Source of the DNA: Pseudohaliea rubra DSM 19751
Lineage (GTDB): Bacteria; Pseudomonadota; Gammaproteobacteria; Pseudomonadales; Halieaceae
Length of the DNA: 64,000 nt
Assembly: GCF_000764025.1 (NCBI RefSeq)
Contig: NZ_KN234764.1
Span: forward strand, 1-64,000
Direction of reading: 5' to 3'
How positions within the stretch are numbered: position 1 is the stretch's first letter; each line of letters opens with the position of its first letter. The position numbers and the translations under genes are program-made. A model generated the notes under the pieces. It saw only the letters and a program-made list of their open reading frames with translations. It did no database searches and was not told the DNA's origin. This document shows, one piece after another, positions 1 to 8,974 of this stretch.

Positions 1-1833
1 CCGTGCCTCGACACCGGCGGCGTCCCAGGCCGGCTGGGCGCCGCTCGCCGCGGCAAGGGCCGCGTCAACGGCGTCGGCGTCCGCGTCGACAACCTCACCC
101 ACAACCGTCTCCGGTGCCGCCGGGTTGCGCACGGGACGACCCTCCCCGGGCAGCTCCTGGCCACCGACGAGGGGCGCGGAGCGGTGGGTCTGCGCCACCC
201 CCGCCGCCATGGCATCGACAAGCGCCGCCACCGCCCCGGGGTCCGCCAGATCAATGCCCCGTGCATTGGCCCAGGGCAGCGCCTCCGCACGGTAAAGGTC
301 CCGGGGAGCGGGAATGCGCGTATGGCGCCAGCCGGGCAGCTGTTCGGCCTCCACGAGCGGGTCCCGGAGCAGTTCCTCCGGCGGCACCCGCGCATCGAGG
401 AAGCGGTTCACGAAGGAACTGTTCGCGCCGTTCTCGAGCAGCCGCCGCACCAGGTACGGCAGCAGGTCCCGATGATTGCCCACGGGCGCATAGACGCGCA
501 CAGGCAGTTCCGGGTCCTGATCCTGGAGCTCGTCGTACAGTAGCTGGCCCATACCGTGCAGGCGCTGGAACTCGAATTCCTTGTCACCCGCCAGGGCGCG
601 CACCACCGCCGTCGTATGCGCGTTGTGGGTGGCAAACTGCGGGTAGATCGCATCGGGGGCGTCGAGAAGGCGCGCCGCGCACTGCTCATAAGCAAGGTCC
701 GAATGGCACTTGCGGGTAAACACCGGGTAGTCCGCCAGACCCTGTTCCTGGGCGTGCTTGATCTCACTGTCCCAGTAAGCGCCCTTTACAAGACGCACGG
801 GCAGCCGGTGCCCCGTTTCCCGGCCGAGGGCCACGAGCCAGTCGGCCACCGCCAGCGCACGCTTCTGGTAGCCCTGGAGCACAAAGCCGAGCCCGTCCCA
901 GCTCGCGAGCGCCGGGTCCCGGGCCAGGGCCTCGAAGAGCGAGAGCGACAGCTCCAGGCGGTCGCATTCCTCCGCATCGATGGACAGGCCGATGCCGCCG
1001 GCTGCGGCCAGGAGGCAGAGCTCGCGAAACCGCGGCAGCAGCTCCTCCTTGACCCGCCCTTCCTGGCGGAATACATAGCGTGGGTGCAGCGCGGAGAGCT
1101 TCACCGAGATGCCGTTGGCGGCGACCACGGAGCGGCCGCGAGCGCCGGTGCTGATGGCACGGATCGCGTCTGCATAGGCATTGAAGTAGCGGCGGGCATC
1201 GGCCTCGGTGCGGGCGCCCTCGCCGAGCATATCAAAGGAGAAACGCGTGCCGCGGCGATTCTCCGTGACGCCGCGCTGCAGCGCTTCGCTGATGGTGCGC
1301 CCGAGCACATACTGACCGCCCATGATGCGCATCGCCTGGAGCACGGCCTGGCGGACCACGGGCTCACCGAGGTTGTTGACCAGCCGTCGCATCCAGGAAC
1401 CCGTATCGCTCACCGCCTCTTCCTCAAGGCGCACCATGCGGCCGGTGAGCATGAGGCCCCAGACCGAGGCGTTGACGAAGCGTGAGGCCGACTTGCCCCG
1501 GTGCGAGCCCCAGTCTCCGGACTGGATCTTCTCGGCGATGAGCCGGTCCGCCGTTTCCTCGTCGGGGACGCGCAGGAGCGCCTCGGCCAGACACATGAGC
1601 GCAATCCCTTCCTTGTTGGAAAGACCGAACTCCTGCAGGAACGCGTCAAGGGTGCCGGCCTTTCGCCGCTGCCTGCGGCAGCGACGCACCAGGTCTACGG
1701 CCGCTTCCCGGGCCGCCTCGCGCGGCTCGCCGCCGAGGACCGGCGCGGCGACAAAAGCCTCGAGAAGGACTTCTTCCGGCGCATGGGTCGCGGCGCGGAT
1801 GGCGTTGCGCAGCGGGTCGAGGGAATCACTCAT
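1..1833 (-). CDS. putA: Bifunctional proline dehydrogenase / P5C dehydrogenase PutA, 3' end cut by window edge
   Basis: Oxidises proline to glutamate through an FAD proline dehydrogenase and an NAD-dependent P5C dehydrogenase. The minus frame is open for 611 codons from ATG at 1833 to the window edge. The start MSDSLDPLRNAIRA, an N-terminal helical region and the proline dehydrogenase barrel (KLSALHPRY, SIDAEECDRLELSL) are readable. The last visible part, with GGQELPGEGRPVRNPA followed by VVGEVVDADADAVDAAL, is the beginning of the aldehyde dehydrogenase domain, so roughly half of a usual PutA is present. An AGGAC lies before the start. It is transcribed away from a Lrp/AsnC gene, the usual arrangement for a proline-responsive activator. 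Whether this PutA has an N-terminal DNA-binding RHH domain: none is seen, so regulation most likely rests on the neighbour. Confidence 0.95.
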   Translation of the reverse strand, partial: MSDSLDPLRNAIRAATHAPEEVLLEAFVAAPVLGGEPREAAREAAVDLVRRCRRQRRKAGTLDAFLQEFGLSNKEGIALMCLAEALLRVPDEETADRLIAEKIQSGDWGSHRGKSASRFVNASVWGLMLTGRMVRLEEEAVSDTGSWMRRLVNNLGEPVVRQAVLQAMRIMGGQYVLGRTISEALQRGVTENRRGTRFSFDMLGEGARTEADARRYFNAYADAIRAISTGARGRSVVAANGISVKLSALHPRYVFRQEGRVKEELLPRFRELCLLAAAGGIGLSIDAEECDRLELSLSLFEALARDPALASWDGLGFVLQGYQKRALAVADWLVALGRETGHRLPVRLVKGAYWDSEIKHAQEQGLADYPVFTRKCHSDLAYEQCAARLLDAPDAIYPQFATHNAHTTAVVRALAGDKEFEFQRLHGMGQLLYDELQDQDPELPVRVYAPVGNHRDLLPYLVRRLLENGANSSFVNRFLDARVPPEELLRDPLVEAEQLPGWRHTRIPAPRDLYRAEALPWANARGIDLADPGAVAALVDAMAAGVAQTHRSAPLVGGQELPGEGRPVRNPAAPETVVGEVVDADADAVDAALAAASGAQPAWDAAGVEAR

Positions 1834-1981
1834 GGTGCGGTCCTGTGCGATAAGTATCTTCGTCATTTTGCACAGTTAGCGCGATATGTGACGCCGTATT
1901 TCCGAAAATAGCAGGATAGAATGCTACTCTTACAGGCATAACGGAGTTTTATCTGGACGGCAGAAGCCAGGGACAGCAACC
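1834..1981. promoter_or_regulatory. Divergent putA / Lrp-type regulator control region
   Basis: The 148 bp between the two divergent starts is AT-richer than its surroundings. It holds the inverted repeat TATTT-CCGA-AAATA at 1897-1910, which resembles the short AT-rich palindromes bound by Lrp/AsnC proteins. The assignment as an operator is inference from position and shape; no consensus comparison was possible. Confidence 0.45.
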
Positions 1982-2466
1982 ATGGGCAAGACGCGTCACC
2001 TCGATCGCATCGCCGGGCCCTTCTGTGCGAGCTGCAGCGCGAAGGCAGGCTCAGCAATGTCGCCCTCGCCCGCCGCGTGGGACTGAGTCCCACACCCTGC
2101 CTTGAGCGCGTGCGCCGCCTGGAGCGGGACGGTTTCATCACCGGCTACGTCGCGCTCGCGGACGCCGCCCTGCTCAACGCCAACACCGTAGCCTTTATCC
2201 AGGTGCTGCTGACCAACACCAGCACAGAGAATCTGCGCGCCTTCAACCGGGAAATGCGGGCCCTGGCCGAAGTGGAGAGCTGCCACATGGTCGCCGGGGG
2301 CTTCGACTACCTGATCAAGATCCGCTGCGCGGACATGCAGCACTACCAGCGCTTCCTCGGCGAGAAGCTCGCCGCTATCCCGCTCGTGGCGCAGACGCAC
2401 ACTTACGTGGTGATCGAAGAGGTCAAATCGGAGACGGCTATTCCCCTTGATAATGTTCCTCGCTAA
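1982..2466 (+). CDS. Lrp/AsnC-family regulator (PutR-like), apparent frameshift near codon 11
   Basis: Probable proline-responsive transcription factor for putA. From GTG 2077 the frame is intact and shows the recognition helix (GLSPTPCLERVRRLERDGFI) and the C-terminal RAM domain with VAGGFDYLIKIRC. The residues expected upstream are present but split. ATG 1982, preceded by AGGGA, reads MGKTRHLDRI in one frame. ALLCELQREGRLSNVALARRV continues in another, and a single extra base near 2008-2013 would join them into a normal LDRIDRALL start. As the sequence stands, translation from GTG 2077 would lose the first helices of the HTH. Either the gene is damaged or the base is missing from the assembly. 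Confidence 0.8.
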
Positions 2467-2561
2467 GAGGCGCCCGTTTCCTTAACAGGGAACGTGATTT
2501 TTGAGGATAATTTTTGCTTACTTTCAGGACTGCGGGCAGCGTGAGGGAGTAAACTGGCATC

Positions 2562-4589
2562 ATGGGAAGTGTCTTCCATCAGCTTTTCGCTTTGAAGGCC
2601 TTGCCCGGCGACCAGCGCGAGGAGCTGGACCGTGCCATTGCACGCGGTGTACTGCTTTTTTCCGGCCCCCTGTCGCTCCTCGTCTTCGTCTGGCTTTTAC
2701 CAGGACTTGTCGAGGCCCGAGACTGGTTTCGGCTGGCGACCTACCTGCTGACCATCAGCGTCTACGGCACGCTTGTCCTCCTCAGAGGACGTATCACCGC
2801 ACGCCGCAGGATGCTTGTGCTGGCGGTCACTTTTCTCGCCGTATCCTCAGCGCTGCAGTTGCACGCCGGGCCGCTGTCCCAGGCCAGCTCCATGGGGCCC
2901 GTTGCAATCATCCTTCTTGTCGTTTTCGGTCAGCTTCGCCTCGCCGTCGCCGCCGGCGCGTGGCTCGTCTCCCTGTCCCTGGCCATCGGTCTCGGCGGCT
3001 GGAACAACGCCGTGCTCGAACAGTCGGACCTGGCGATGCTGCTCAGCTCCTCCGCTTACTGGGGCTACCGCTCGGGGGCGATGATCTTTCTGCTGGGCAA
3101 CCTGGTGATCATCGTGACCTGCCTGGTCAGCGCCTATGCGCGCGCCCTGCGCGACCTCGAGGCCGAAGAAGTTGTCCTGGAACAGCGGCTGCAGGCGCGC
3201 ACGGAAGATCTCACCAGAACCCTGCAACAGGTCCGAGAAAGCGATGCGCGGGCGCGCCAGCTCGCCTATCAGGATGACCTCACGGGCCTCGCTAACCGGC
3301 ATCGTATCGAGGAGCTGTACGCGCAGCGACGGGAACCGAACAGCACCCTGAGCGGCCCGCACACGCTCGCGCTGGTCAACCTGCGCAACTTCAACGCATT
3401 CAACGACAGCTTCGGCTTCGCCGAGGGCAATCTGCTGCTCCGCCAGGCAGGCGCCCGCCTGCTCGAGGCGGCGCGACCAAGCGAAGTTGTCGCTCGGCTG
3501 GCGGCCGATGAGTTCCTGGTGATCATGCCGTGGATCCACGACGCCGCGGATGTGCAGCAGCGCCTTGAGCAACTCGGCCGGGCCCTGGATGGCGAAAGCT
3601 ATGTGGCCGGCCACCCGGTGCGCCTGCAGGCCGCCATTGGCGCCGCCCGGTGCCCGGACGACGGCGAGGATTTCACCGGGCTCTACCGGGCCGCGAAGCG
3701 CGCCTGGACACGCGCAAAAGCGCACGGCGGCACGACCACCGAACTTTTCAATGCCACCCTCGACGGCGTCGGCGAACAGCGGCTGGCCGATCTTCATGCG
3801 TTGCGCGATGCCATCGACGGCGGTGCCATAGCACTGCAGTTCCAGCCGATCCTCGACCTGCGCCACAACCGCATCGTCAGCGCAGAGGGTCTGCTGCGCT
3901 GGAGTGCGCCCGATACCGGCACCAGCCGCTCGCCGGGGCAGTTCCTGCCCCTGGCCGTGCAGGACGGCCGCATGCCCGAACTCAATGACCGCAACCTCCA
4001 GCAGGTTCTCGAACTGCTCGAAAGCTGGTCCGATCAGCCTGCACTTGGCGACATCGCGCTCAGCTTCAATCTTTCCGCCGCCGAACTCCTGGAACCCGCC
4101 AGCACGGAGGCGCTTATGGAGCGCGTCCGTCGTCAACCGGATGTCGCCAGCCGCCTGATCATCGAGCTGACGGAAAGCGACCTGGTGGCGGACCTCGATG
4201 CGCTGCAGGCGGTCATCGCCGAACTGCGCGCGCTGGGTCTGCGCATCGCCATTGACGACTTCGGCGTGGGCTATTCGAGCCTCGCCCGCCTTCACCGCCT
4301 GTCTGTGGACATCGTCAAGCTTGACGGCAGTTTCATAATCGACCTGGAAACTGACCCGCAGACGCAGGACCTGGTGCGCGCGGTGATCGATATTGCCCAT
4401 CGCCTCGGAGCGCGTGTCACCGCCGAGTTCGTGCGCACGGCAGCGCAGGCAACGCTGTTGCGAGAAATGCACTGCGATTACGCCCAGGGAGAATATGTTG
4501 CCATGGCGCTGCCAACGGATGCGCTCGAGGAGGAAGTGCGCCGCTACAACAACAGCGGCGCCACGGCAGCCCGCAGGACCCCGGGTTGA
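2562..4589 (+). CDS. Membrane GGDEF/EAL protein 1 of 3, degenerate AADEF and EGL motifs
   Basis: Predicted cyclic-di-GMP signalling protein of 675 aa. Residues 1-195 contain about five or six membrane segments of no recognised sensor family, then a short coiled coil (about 198-235). The GGDEF domain carries AADEF at 314-318 instead of GGDEF, and the inhibitory-site position reads RPSE, so diguanylate cyclase activity is unlikely. The EAL domain has EGL near 441 but keeps FNLSA, IELTES, IDDFGVGYSS, VKLDGSF and the QG motif near the end, so phosphodiesterase activity is possible. In the AEGVE-like segment the second Glu is Arg (AEFVRT). ATG follows a GGGAG. The stop overlaps the TTG start of the next paralogue by 4 bases, implying coupled translation. 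Confidence 0.9.
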   Translation: MGSVFHQLFALKALPGDQREELDRAIARGVLLFSGPLSLLVFVWLLPGLVEARDWFRLATYLLTISVYGTLVLLRGRITARRRMLVLAVTFLAVSSALQLHAGPLSQASSMGPVAIILLVVFGQLRLAVAAGAWLVSLSLAIGLGGWNNAVLEQSDLAMLLSSSAYWGYRSGAMIFLLGNLVIIVTCLVSAYARALRDLEAEEVVLEQRLQARTEDLTRTLQQVRESDARARQLAYQDDLTGLANRHRIEELYAQRREPNSTLSGPHTLALVNLRNFNAFNDSFGFAEGNLLLRQAGARLLEAARPSEVVARLAADEFLVIMPWIHDAADVQQRLEQLGRALDGESYVAGHPVRLQAAIGAARCPDDGEDFTGLYRAAKRAWTRAKAHGGTTTELFNATLDGVGEQRLADLHALRDAIDGGAIALQFQPILDLRHNRIVSAEGLLRWSAPDTGTSRSPGQFLPLAVQDGRMPELNDRNLQQVLELLESWSDQPALGDIALSFNLSAAELLEPASTEALMERVRRQPDVASRLIIELTESDLVADLDALQAVIAELRALGLRIAIDDFGVGYSSLARLHRLSVDIVKLDGSFIIDLETDPQTQDLVRAVIDIAHRLGARVTAEFVRTAAQATLLREMHCDYAQGEYVAMALPTDALEEEVRRYNNSGATAARRTPG

Positions 4590-6562
4590 ACACCGGACTC
4601 ATCCAGGCAGAGCTGCGCGGACGCATCTGCGACCGCATTATCCTCATGAGCGGGCCGATCATGCTCATTGTGGCGTCGCTGATCGCGACAGGACCGGTAC
4701 TGGTGCCCGGGCGTCCCCTGGCAACCCTGTTCGCCGTGAGCGGCGCAGTCTGTCTCCTGCTGGGCGCTTTCCGCCACCGGCTGAGTACGACGCTGAAAGC
4801 GGTCGCTTTTGTAATGCTTGCGCTGCTGCTCTTTGTCAGCACTCAGCTGCTTTTCGGGCGCCAGGCGCCGCCGAGCACCATGGGGCTCGTCGTGGTGCTG
4901 TTTTCGATCGTTTTCTGCAGACCGGGCATCACTCTCGCTATCGTTGCCTTTCTCCTGGGCACGACCGGCTTTGTGCAGGGCACAGGCCTGACGCTAAGCC
5001 CCCTCGCCCAGCCCGAGTATGCGGCCACCATCAGAGGCAGCTGGACTTACAAGGTGATTCCCCTCGGCCTCGGAGTCGCCTATATGGCGGTCATCGGCGG
5101 CAGCCTGCTGGGCGCCTATCGAAGGGCACTGAGCCGCCTCGGTGCCAGCGAGGCAAGCCTCGAAGATGCACTGGCAGCGCGCACATCGGAACTGCAACAG
5201 GCGCTCAACGTCGCGCTGGAGCGCGAGCAGGAGATGAAGCGTATCGCCTACCGCGACGAGCTCACCGGCCTTCTCTCCCGCCATCGTATCGATCGCTTCT
5301 ACGACGATCTCCCCGAGGATGAATCCCTCGCGGGCCTGCCCCACAACGTCGCCCTGGTGAACCTGCGCGACTTCAGCGACATCAACGACACCTACGGTTA
5401 CGCCATCGGCAATATCGTGCTCACGGAGTTTGCCCAGCGCCTGCTCCAGGCCTGCGACCGGCGGGACCTCGTCGCCCGCCTGTCCGCCGACGAATTCCTC
5501 GTGGTACTGCGCTGGGCGCGGGCCCAGGGCAGCCTCGACGAGAAACTGGCTTATCTGCAGCAACAGCTCGATCGGGAAATCTACGTTGCCGGCCACGCCA
5601 TCAGCCTGCGCTGCGCCATCGGCGTCGCAAGCTACCCGGAAGACGGCCGTGATCTGTCGGGCCTGTACCGTGCGGCCCGGCGAGCCTGGGCACGGGCACG
5701 CAGCCAGGGCAGCCACGCACTGGCTGTCTTCGATCCGGCCCGAGATGGGCGTGGCGAGCACCGGCTGGCGATGATTGAGGAACTGCGCGGCGCGCTCGTA
5801 GCCAATGCCATCCACCTGCAATTCCAGCCCATTGTCCGCCTCGACGACATGCGCGTAGTGGCCGCCGAGGGGCTGGCGCGCTGGCAGCCCGAAGACGGCG
5901 CCCTGCGCAGCCCCGCAGAGTTCCTGCCCCTGGTGGACGAGTCAGGACAAATGCAGGAGCTCAACCTGCGCAACCTGCGCCAGGTAACGGGACTCCTCGA
6001 CAGCTGGCGAGCCGACCCGGACCTTGCAGCCATAGGGCTGAGCTTTAACCTAAGCGCCAGGGATCTGCTCGACGAAGCAATCGTCGAACAGCTGGATGCT
6101 CTCGGTCACGGGCGGGCAAACGCGCCGCTCGGGCTCACGATCGAAATCACCGAGAGCGACGTCGTGAGCGATATGGATGCGCTGCGCGATACCATCCGCC
6201 GTCTGCGACGCCGGGGACTGCGTTTTGCCATCGACGATTTCGGCGTCGGCTATTCGAGCCTTGCCAGGCTGCATCAGCTCGAGGTCGACGTGGTCAAGCT
6301 CGATGGTAGCTTTATCGCCGAGATTGAACAGCGGCAGGAGAGCCGGGATCTGGTGCGGGCGGTGATCGACATCGCGCATAAGCTGGGGGCCCTGGTTACC
6401 GCCGAATACGTGCAGACGGCCGGACAGGTCGCCCTCCTTCGCGACATGGGCTGTGATTTCGGCCAGGGAAGCTTCGTTGCCCAGGCCCTCCCGCAGGTGC
6501 GCTTCGAGCACCTCGTACGCCAGGGCCGAGCGCCCGATACACTGAAATACCAGTACTGCTAG
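4586..6562 (+). CDS. Membrane GGDEF/EAL protein 2 of 3, degenerate SADEF and EGL motifs
   Basis: Second of three tandem paralogues, 658 aa. It begins with TTG at 4586 overlapping the previous stop (TTGA). ATG 4646 is an alternative but would remove part of the first membrane segment. About five membrane helices lie in residues 15-180, followed by a coiled coil. The cyclase-like domain shows SADEF near residue 300 with no RxxD inhibitory site. The EAL domain shows EGLARW near 427, FNLSARDLLDE, IEITESD, IDDFGVGYSS, VKLDGSF, AEYVQT and FGQG, so the metal and substrate ligands are mostly kept. Best guess is a phosphodiesterase with a non-catalytic GGDEF partner domain. The N-terminal region differs from paralogue 1, so the two may sense different inputs. 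Confidence 0.9.
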   Translation: MNTGLIQAELRGRICDRIILMSGPIMLIVASLIATGPVLVPGRPLATLFAVSGAVCLLLGAFRHRLSTTLKAVAFVMLALLLFVSTQLLFGRQAPPSTMGLVVVLFSIVFCRPGITLAIVAFLLGTTGFVQGTGLTLSPLAQPEYAATIRGSWTYKVIPLGLGVAYMAVIGGSLLGAYRRALSRLGASEASLEDALAARTSELQQALNVALEREQEMKRIAYRDELTGLLSRHRIDRFYDDLPEDESLAGLPHNVALVNLRDFSDINDTYGYAIGNIVLTEFAQRLLQACDRRDLVARLSADEFLVVLRWARAQGSLDEKLAYLQQQLDREIYVAGHAISLRCAIGVASYPEDGRDLSGLYRAARRAWARARSQGSHALAVFDPARDGRGEHRLAMIEELRGALVANAIHLQFQPIVRLDDMRVVAAEGLARWQPEDGALRSPAEFLPLVDESGQMQELNLRNLRQVTGLLDSWRADPDLAAIGLSFNLSARDLLDEAIVEQLDALGHGRANAPLGLTIEITESDVVSDMDALRDTIRRLRRRGLRFAIDDFGVGYSSLARLHQLEVDVVKLDGSFIAEIEQRQESRDLVRAVIDIAHKLGALVTAEYVQTAGQVALLRDMGCDFGQGSFVAQALPQVRFEHLVRQGRAPDTLKYQYC

Positions 6563-6794
6563 CGCTTCCGCAGCCGGACCACCCGGCGCCGGGGTCCCGG
6601 AAGCACCCCGCGCTCGAACCAGGAAGTGCGGCGCAGCCATCGCTTGTTGCAGGGGCTCGCTTGAGGCTGCGCTGGCAGACCAGGACCGAAGCGCCCCGCG
6701 TCAGGTTTTCGCGCACCCAGGCCGCGGCTTCAGGCAAGCGGATAGCACCAGGCAGGCATAGATTGCATTTTGCAACTTATGGGCGAACTGTGGC
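6563..6794. other. Intergenic stretch with a possible minus-strand gene remnant
   Basis: No complete gene. On the minus strand, segments in different frames look protein-like (for example WLRRTSWFERGVLPGPRRR ending at a TAG at 6559-6561) and would need at least one frameshift to join. They match no family I recognise, so this may be a decayed gene or chance. Confidence 0.25.
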
Positions 6795-6833
6795 ATGCTC
6801 CCCTATCAGGGGGGGGCTTCCCGAATTAACTTC

Positions 6834-8531
6834 ATGCCGCAAGCTGACCAGAAAGAACCGACGACCGCAGGGGAGCCGGCCTTCACGCTGTCTCGCCTGG
6901 CCGCCGGCGCCGGCGTTGCACTGCTCGCCGCTGCCCTCGGCAGCCTCGCAGCCATCAGGCTATCGCAGCATGACGGCGCGAACACCGCGGGATGGTTGCT
7001 GCCGGCAAATGCTTCGGCGCTGCTCCTGACGTTGTCGGTGGCGGCCCTGTTCGGTGCCGCCTGGTTGAATGCCCGCGCACGGCTGCTGACACTCCAGAGC
7101 ACCCTGAAGACGACGCTTGCGGAGCGAACGGCCGCCCTCGAGGGCGCCCTCGCCGAGGGGGCCGAGCGGGAGCGGACGCTCAGCGAGCTGGCCTTCCGCG
7201 ATGAGCTCACCGGCCTGTTCAGTCGCCAGCGGATTGAGCAACACTACCGTGAGCTGGCGCGCAGCGATGACCACCAGCAGCCCCACGGCCTTGTCGTCAT
7301 CAATATCCGCGATTTTTCCGACGTGAACGACAGCTATGGCTTCGCTACCGGCGACCAGCTGCTGAAGCGGGTTGCCGGCCTGCTCCTGGGCTGCTGCACG
7401 CCGCGGGACATCGTGGCCCGCTTCGCCGCTGACGAGTTCGTGGTCCTTATGCAATGGGCCCTGAGTGAAGCAGATATCGCCGAGCGTCTGCGCCAATTCC
7501 GCCACGCGCTCAACGGGGAGGTCTTCCTTGCGGGCTATGCACTGACGCTGCGCACGGCCATTGGCGCAGCGCGCTTCCCGGATAACGGCAGTCACCTGGA
7601 CGGGCTCTACCAGGCTGCACGCCGGGCCGCACGGCGCGCCGGTGAAAAGGGCGGCGAGGCCGCCCTGCTCTTTGACGACCGCCTCGACGGTGTCGGCGAG
7701 CACCGGCTGGAGAACATCGAGACGCTACGCCGGGCGATTGCCGACGGCTCCGTAAGCCTCCATTACCAGCCGATTGTTGAGCTGGCGACCATGCGTATCA
7801 GCGGCGCTGAGGGCCTGGCCCGCTGGCAGGTGGACGGCGATACGCTGTGGTCGCCGGCGCGTTTCCTCGGCCTGGCTGTTCATTCCGATCAGATCCACGC
7901 CCTCAATCAACGTAATCTCACCCAGGTTATCGAGCAGCTCGAAGGCTGGTCCAATGACCCGGTCTTTCGTACGCTATACCTCAGCTTCAACCTGAGCGCG
8001 CGGGACCTGCTGGAAAGCGACATGTACCAGCAGCTCCTTGCTTTCGCTCGAGCGCAACCGGCAACGGCACGGCACTTGACGGTTGAAATCATTGAGAGCG
8101 ATGTGATTGACAGTCTCGAGCCCCTGGCCAGTGTTACCGCAGGCCTGCGGCGCGCCGGCATGCGCGTGGCGATCGATGATTTCGGCACCGGCCAGTCGAG
8201 CCTGGCACGCCTCCACGAGCTCAACGTCGACCTGGTCAAGCTCGATGGCAGCTTTATCGCCAACCTGGAAAACAACCCGAAAAACCGCAGCCTGGTCCAC
8301 GCGGTAATCGACATCAGTCACAAACTGGACGCCCGCGTCATCGCCGAATATGTGGAAACCCCCGCTCAGGCCGCGCTTCTGCGCGATATGGGCTGTGACT
8401 ACGCCCAGGGTAACTACTTCCACGGTGCGATGGCGAGCACGAGCTTCGAGGCTCTGGTGGCCCAGCTCGGCGGGCAGCCACCCAGATCCATGGCGGCCGT
8501 TCCCTGGCCGTCAAGAAGCCCGGGGCGCTGA
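6834..8531 (+). CDS. Membrane GGDEF/EAL protein 3 of 3, degenerate AADEF and EGL motifs
   Basis: Third paralogue, about 565 aa from ATG 6834; ATG 6795 would add 13 residues, and neither start has a strong ribosome site. It is shorter than its neighbours, with only two membrane helices (about residues 25-75) before a coiled coil. The cyclase domain has AADEF near 198 and the EAL domain EGLARW near 325. FNLSARDLLES, VEIIESD, IDDFGTGQSS, VKLDGSF, AEYVET and YAQG are present, so the catalytic Glu/Asn/Asp/Lys set of EAL phosphodiesterases looks complete. It is separated from paralogue 2 by 270 bases, so it may have its own promoter. The shared xADEF/EGL signature shows that all three arose by duplication after the motif had already changed. 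Confidence 0.9.
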   Translation: MPQADQKEPTTAGEPAFTLSRLAAGAGVALLAAALGSLAAIRLSQHDGANTAGWLLPANASALLLTLSVAALFGAAWLNARARLLTLQSTLKTTLAERTAALEGALAEGAERERTLSELAFRDELTGLFSRQRIEQHYRELARSDDHQQPHGLVVINIRDFSDVNDSYGFATGDQLLKRVAGLLLGCCTPRDIVARFAADEFVVLMQWALSEADIAERLRQFRHALNGEVFLAGYALTLRTAIGAARFPDNGSHLDGLYQAARRAARRAGEKGGEAALLFDDRLDGVGEHRLENIETLRRAIADGSVSLHYQPIVELATMRISGAEGLARWQVDGDTLWSPARFLGLAVHSDQIHALNQRNLTQVIEQLEGWSNDPVFRTLYLSFNLSARDLLESDMYQQLLAFARAQPATARHLTVEIIESDVIDSLEPLASVTAGLRRAGMRVAIDDFGTGQSSLARLHELNVDLVKLDGSFIANLENNPKNRSLVHAVIDISHKLDARVIAEYVETPAQAALLRDMGCDYAQGNYFHGAMASTSFEALVAQLGGQPPRSMAAVPWPSRSPGR

Positions 8532-8557
8532 ACATGACACGCATCGCTGCGGGACCG

Positions 8558-8971
8558 TCAACGAACGACTAATACGGAGAGATCCGTATGACTCGCCAGC
8601 CAACCCGCATTGGAAGAAAACACGTATTCCCGCACTCCGGGAACATGGGAGGCGACTACCAGCAGGTCAACACCGAGCTCATGAAAGGCCTCAAAGAGCG
8701 TTCGGTCGAGCGCTACGGTGGGATCATCACAGACACGGGCATGCGCGGTGAAGCGCACACCGTGACGCCTGCTCAGCTCTGCGGCATAGGCCGCGAGCTT
8801 TTCACCGAAGGCATGGGGGTCGCGGGCCACTTCGCTCGGTGATGGCGAGGTGACCGCCACCAGTTCTATCGGTGCGGCAAAGGCTCGGGCCAGCACCGCA
8901 GCACTTTCGATGGCCTTTTCCAGCGTGTCCGTATGGGCAAGGTCCACGGGCACGCCGATGCGTGAGTACAT
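8558..8971 (-). CDS. Universal stress protein (UspA family)
   Basis: Cytoplasmic single-domain UspA protein of 137 aa. It starts MYSRIGVPVDL, has the alternating hydrophobic strands and VDLLVVASHV, and ends with the C-terminal strand TDLSVLVVR. The usual GxxGS nucleotide-binding loop near the end is altered (SHVPGVREYVFSSNAGWL still carries part of it), so ATP binding is uncertain. It lies 3 bases downstream of the BCCT transporter on the same strand, so the two form an operon. UspA proteins next to compatible-solute transporters are known to modulate transport (TeaD beside the ectoine transporter TeaABC), and a similar role is inferred here. Confidence 0.85.
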   Translation of the reverse strand: MYSRIGVPVDLAHTDTLEKAIESAAVLARAFAAPIELVAVTSPSPSEVARDPHAFGEKLAAYAAELSRRHGVRFTAHARVCDDPTVALDRTLFEAFHELGVDLLVVASHVPGVREYVFSSNAGWLASHTDLSVLVVR

Positions 8972-8974
8972 GGT

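Noticed and set aside
2847-4472. A 541-codon minus-strand frame
   Set aside because: Shadow of GGDEF/EAL protein 1.
8588-8842. An 84-codon plus frame
   Set aside because: Opposite the UspA gene, whose fold and operon position are convincing.
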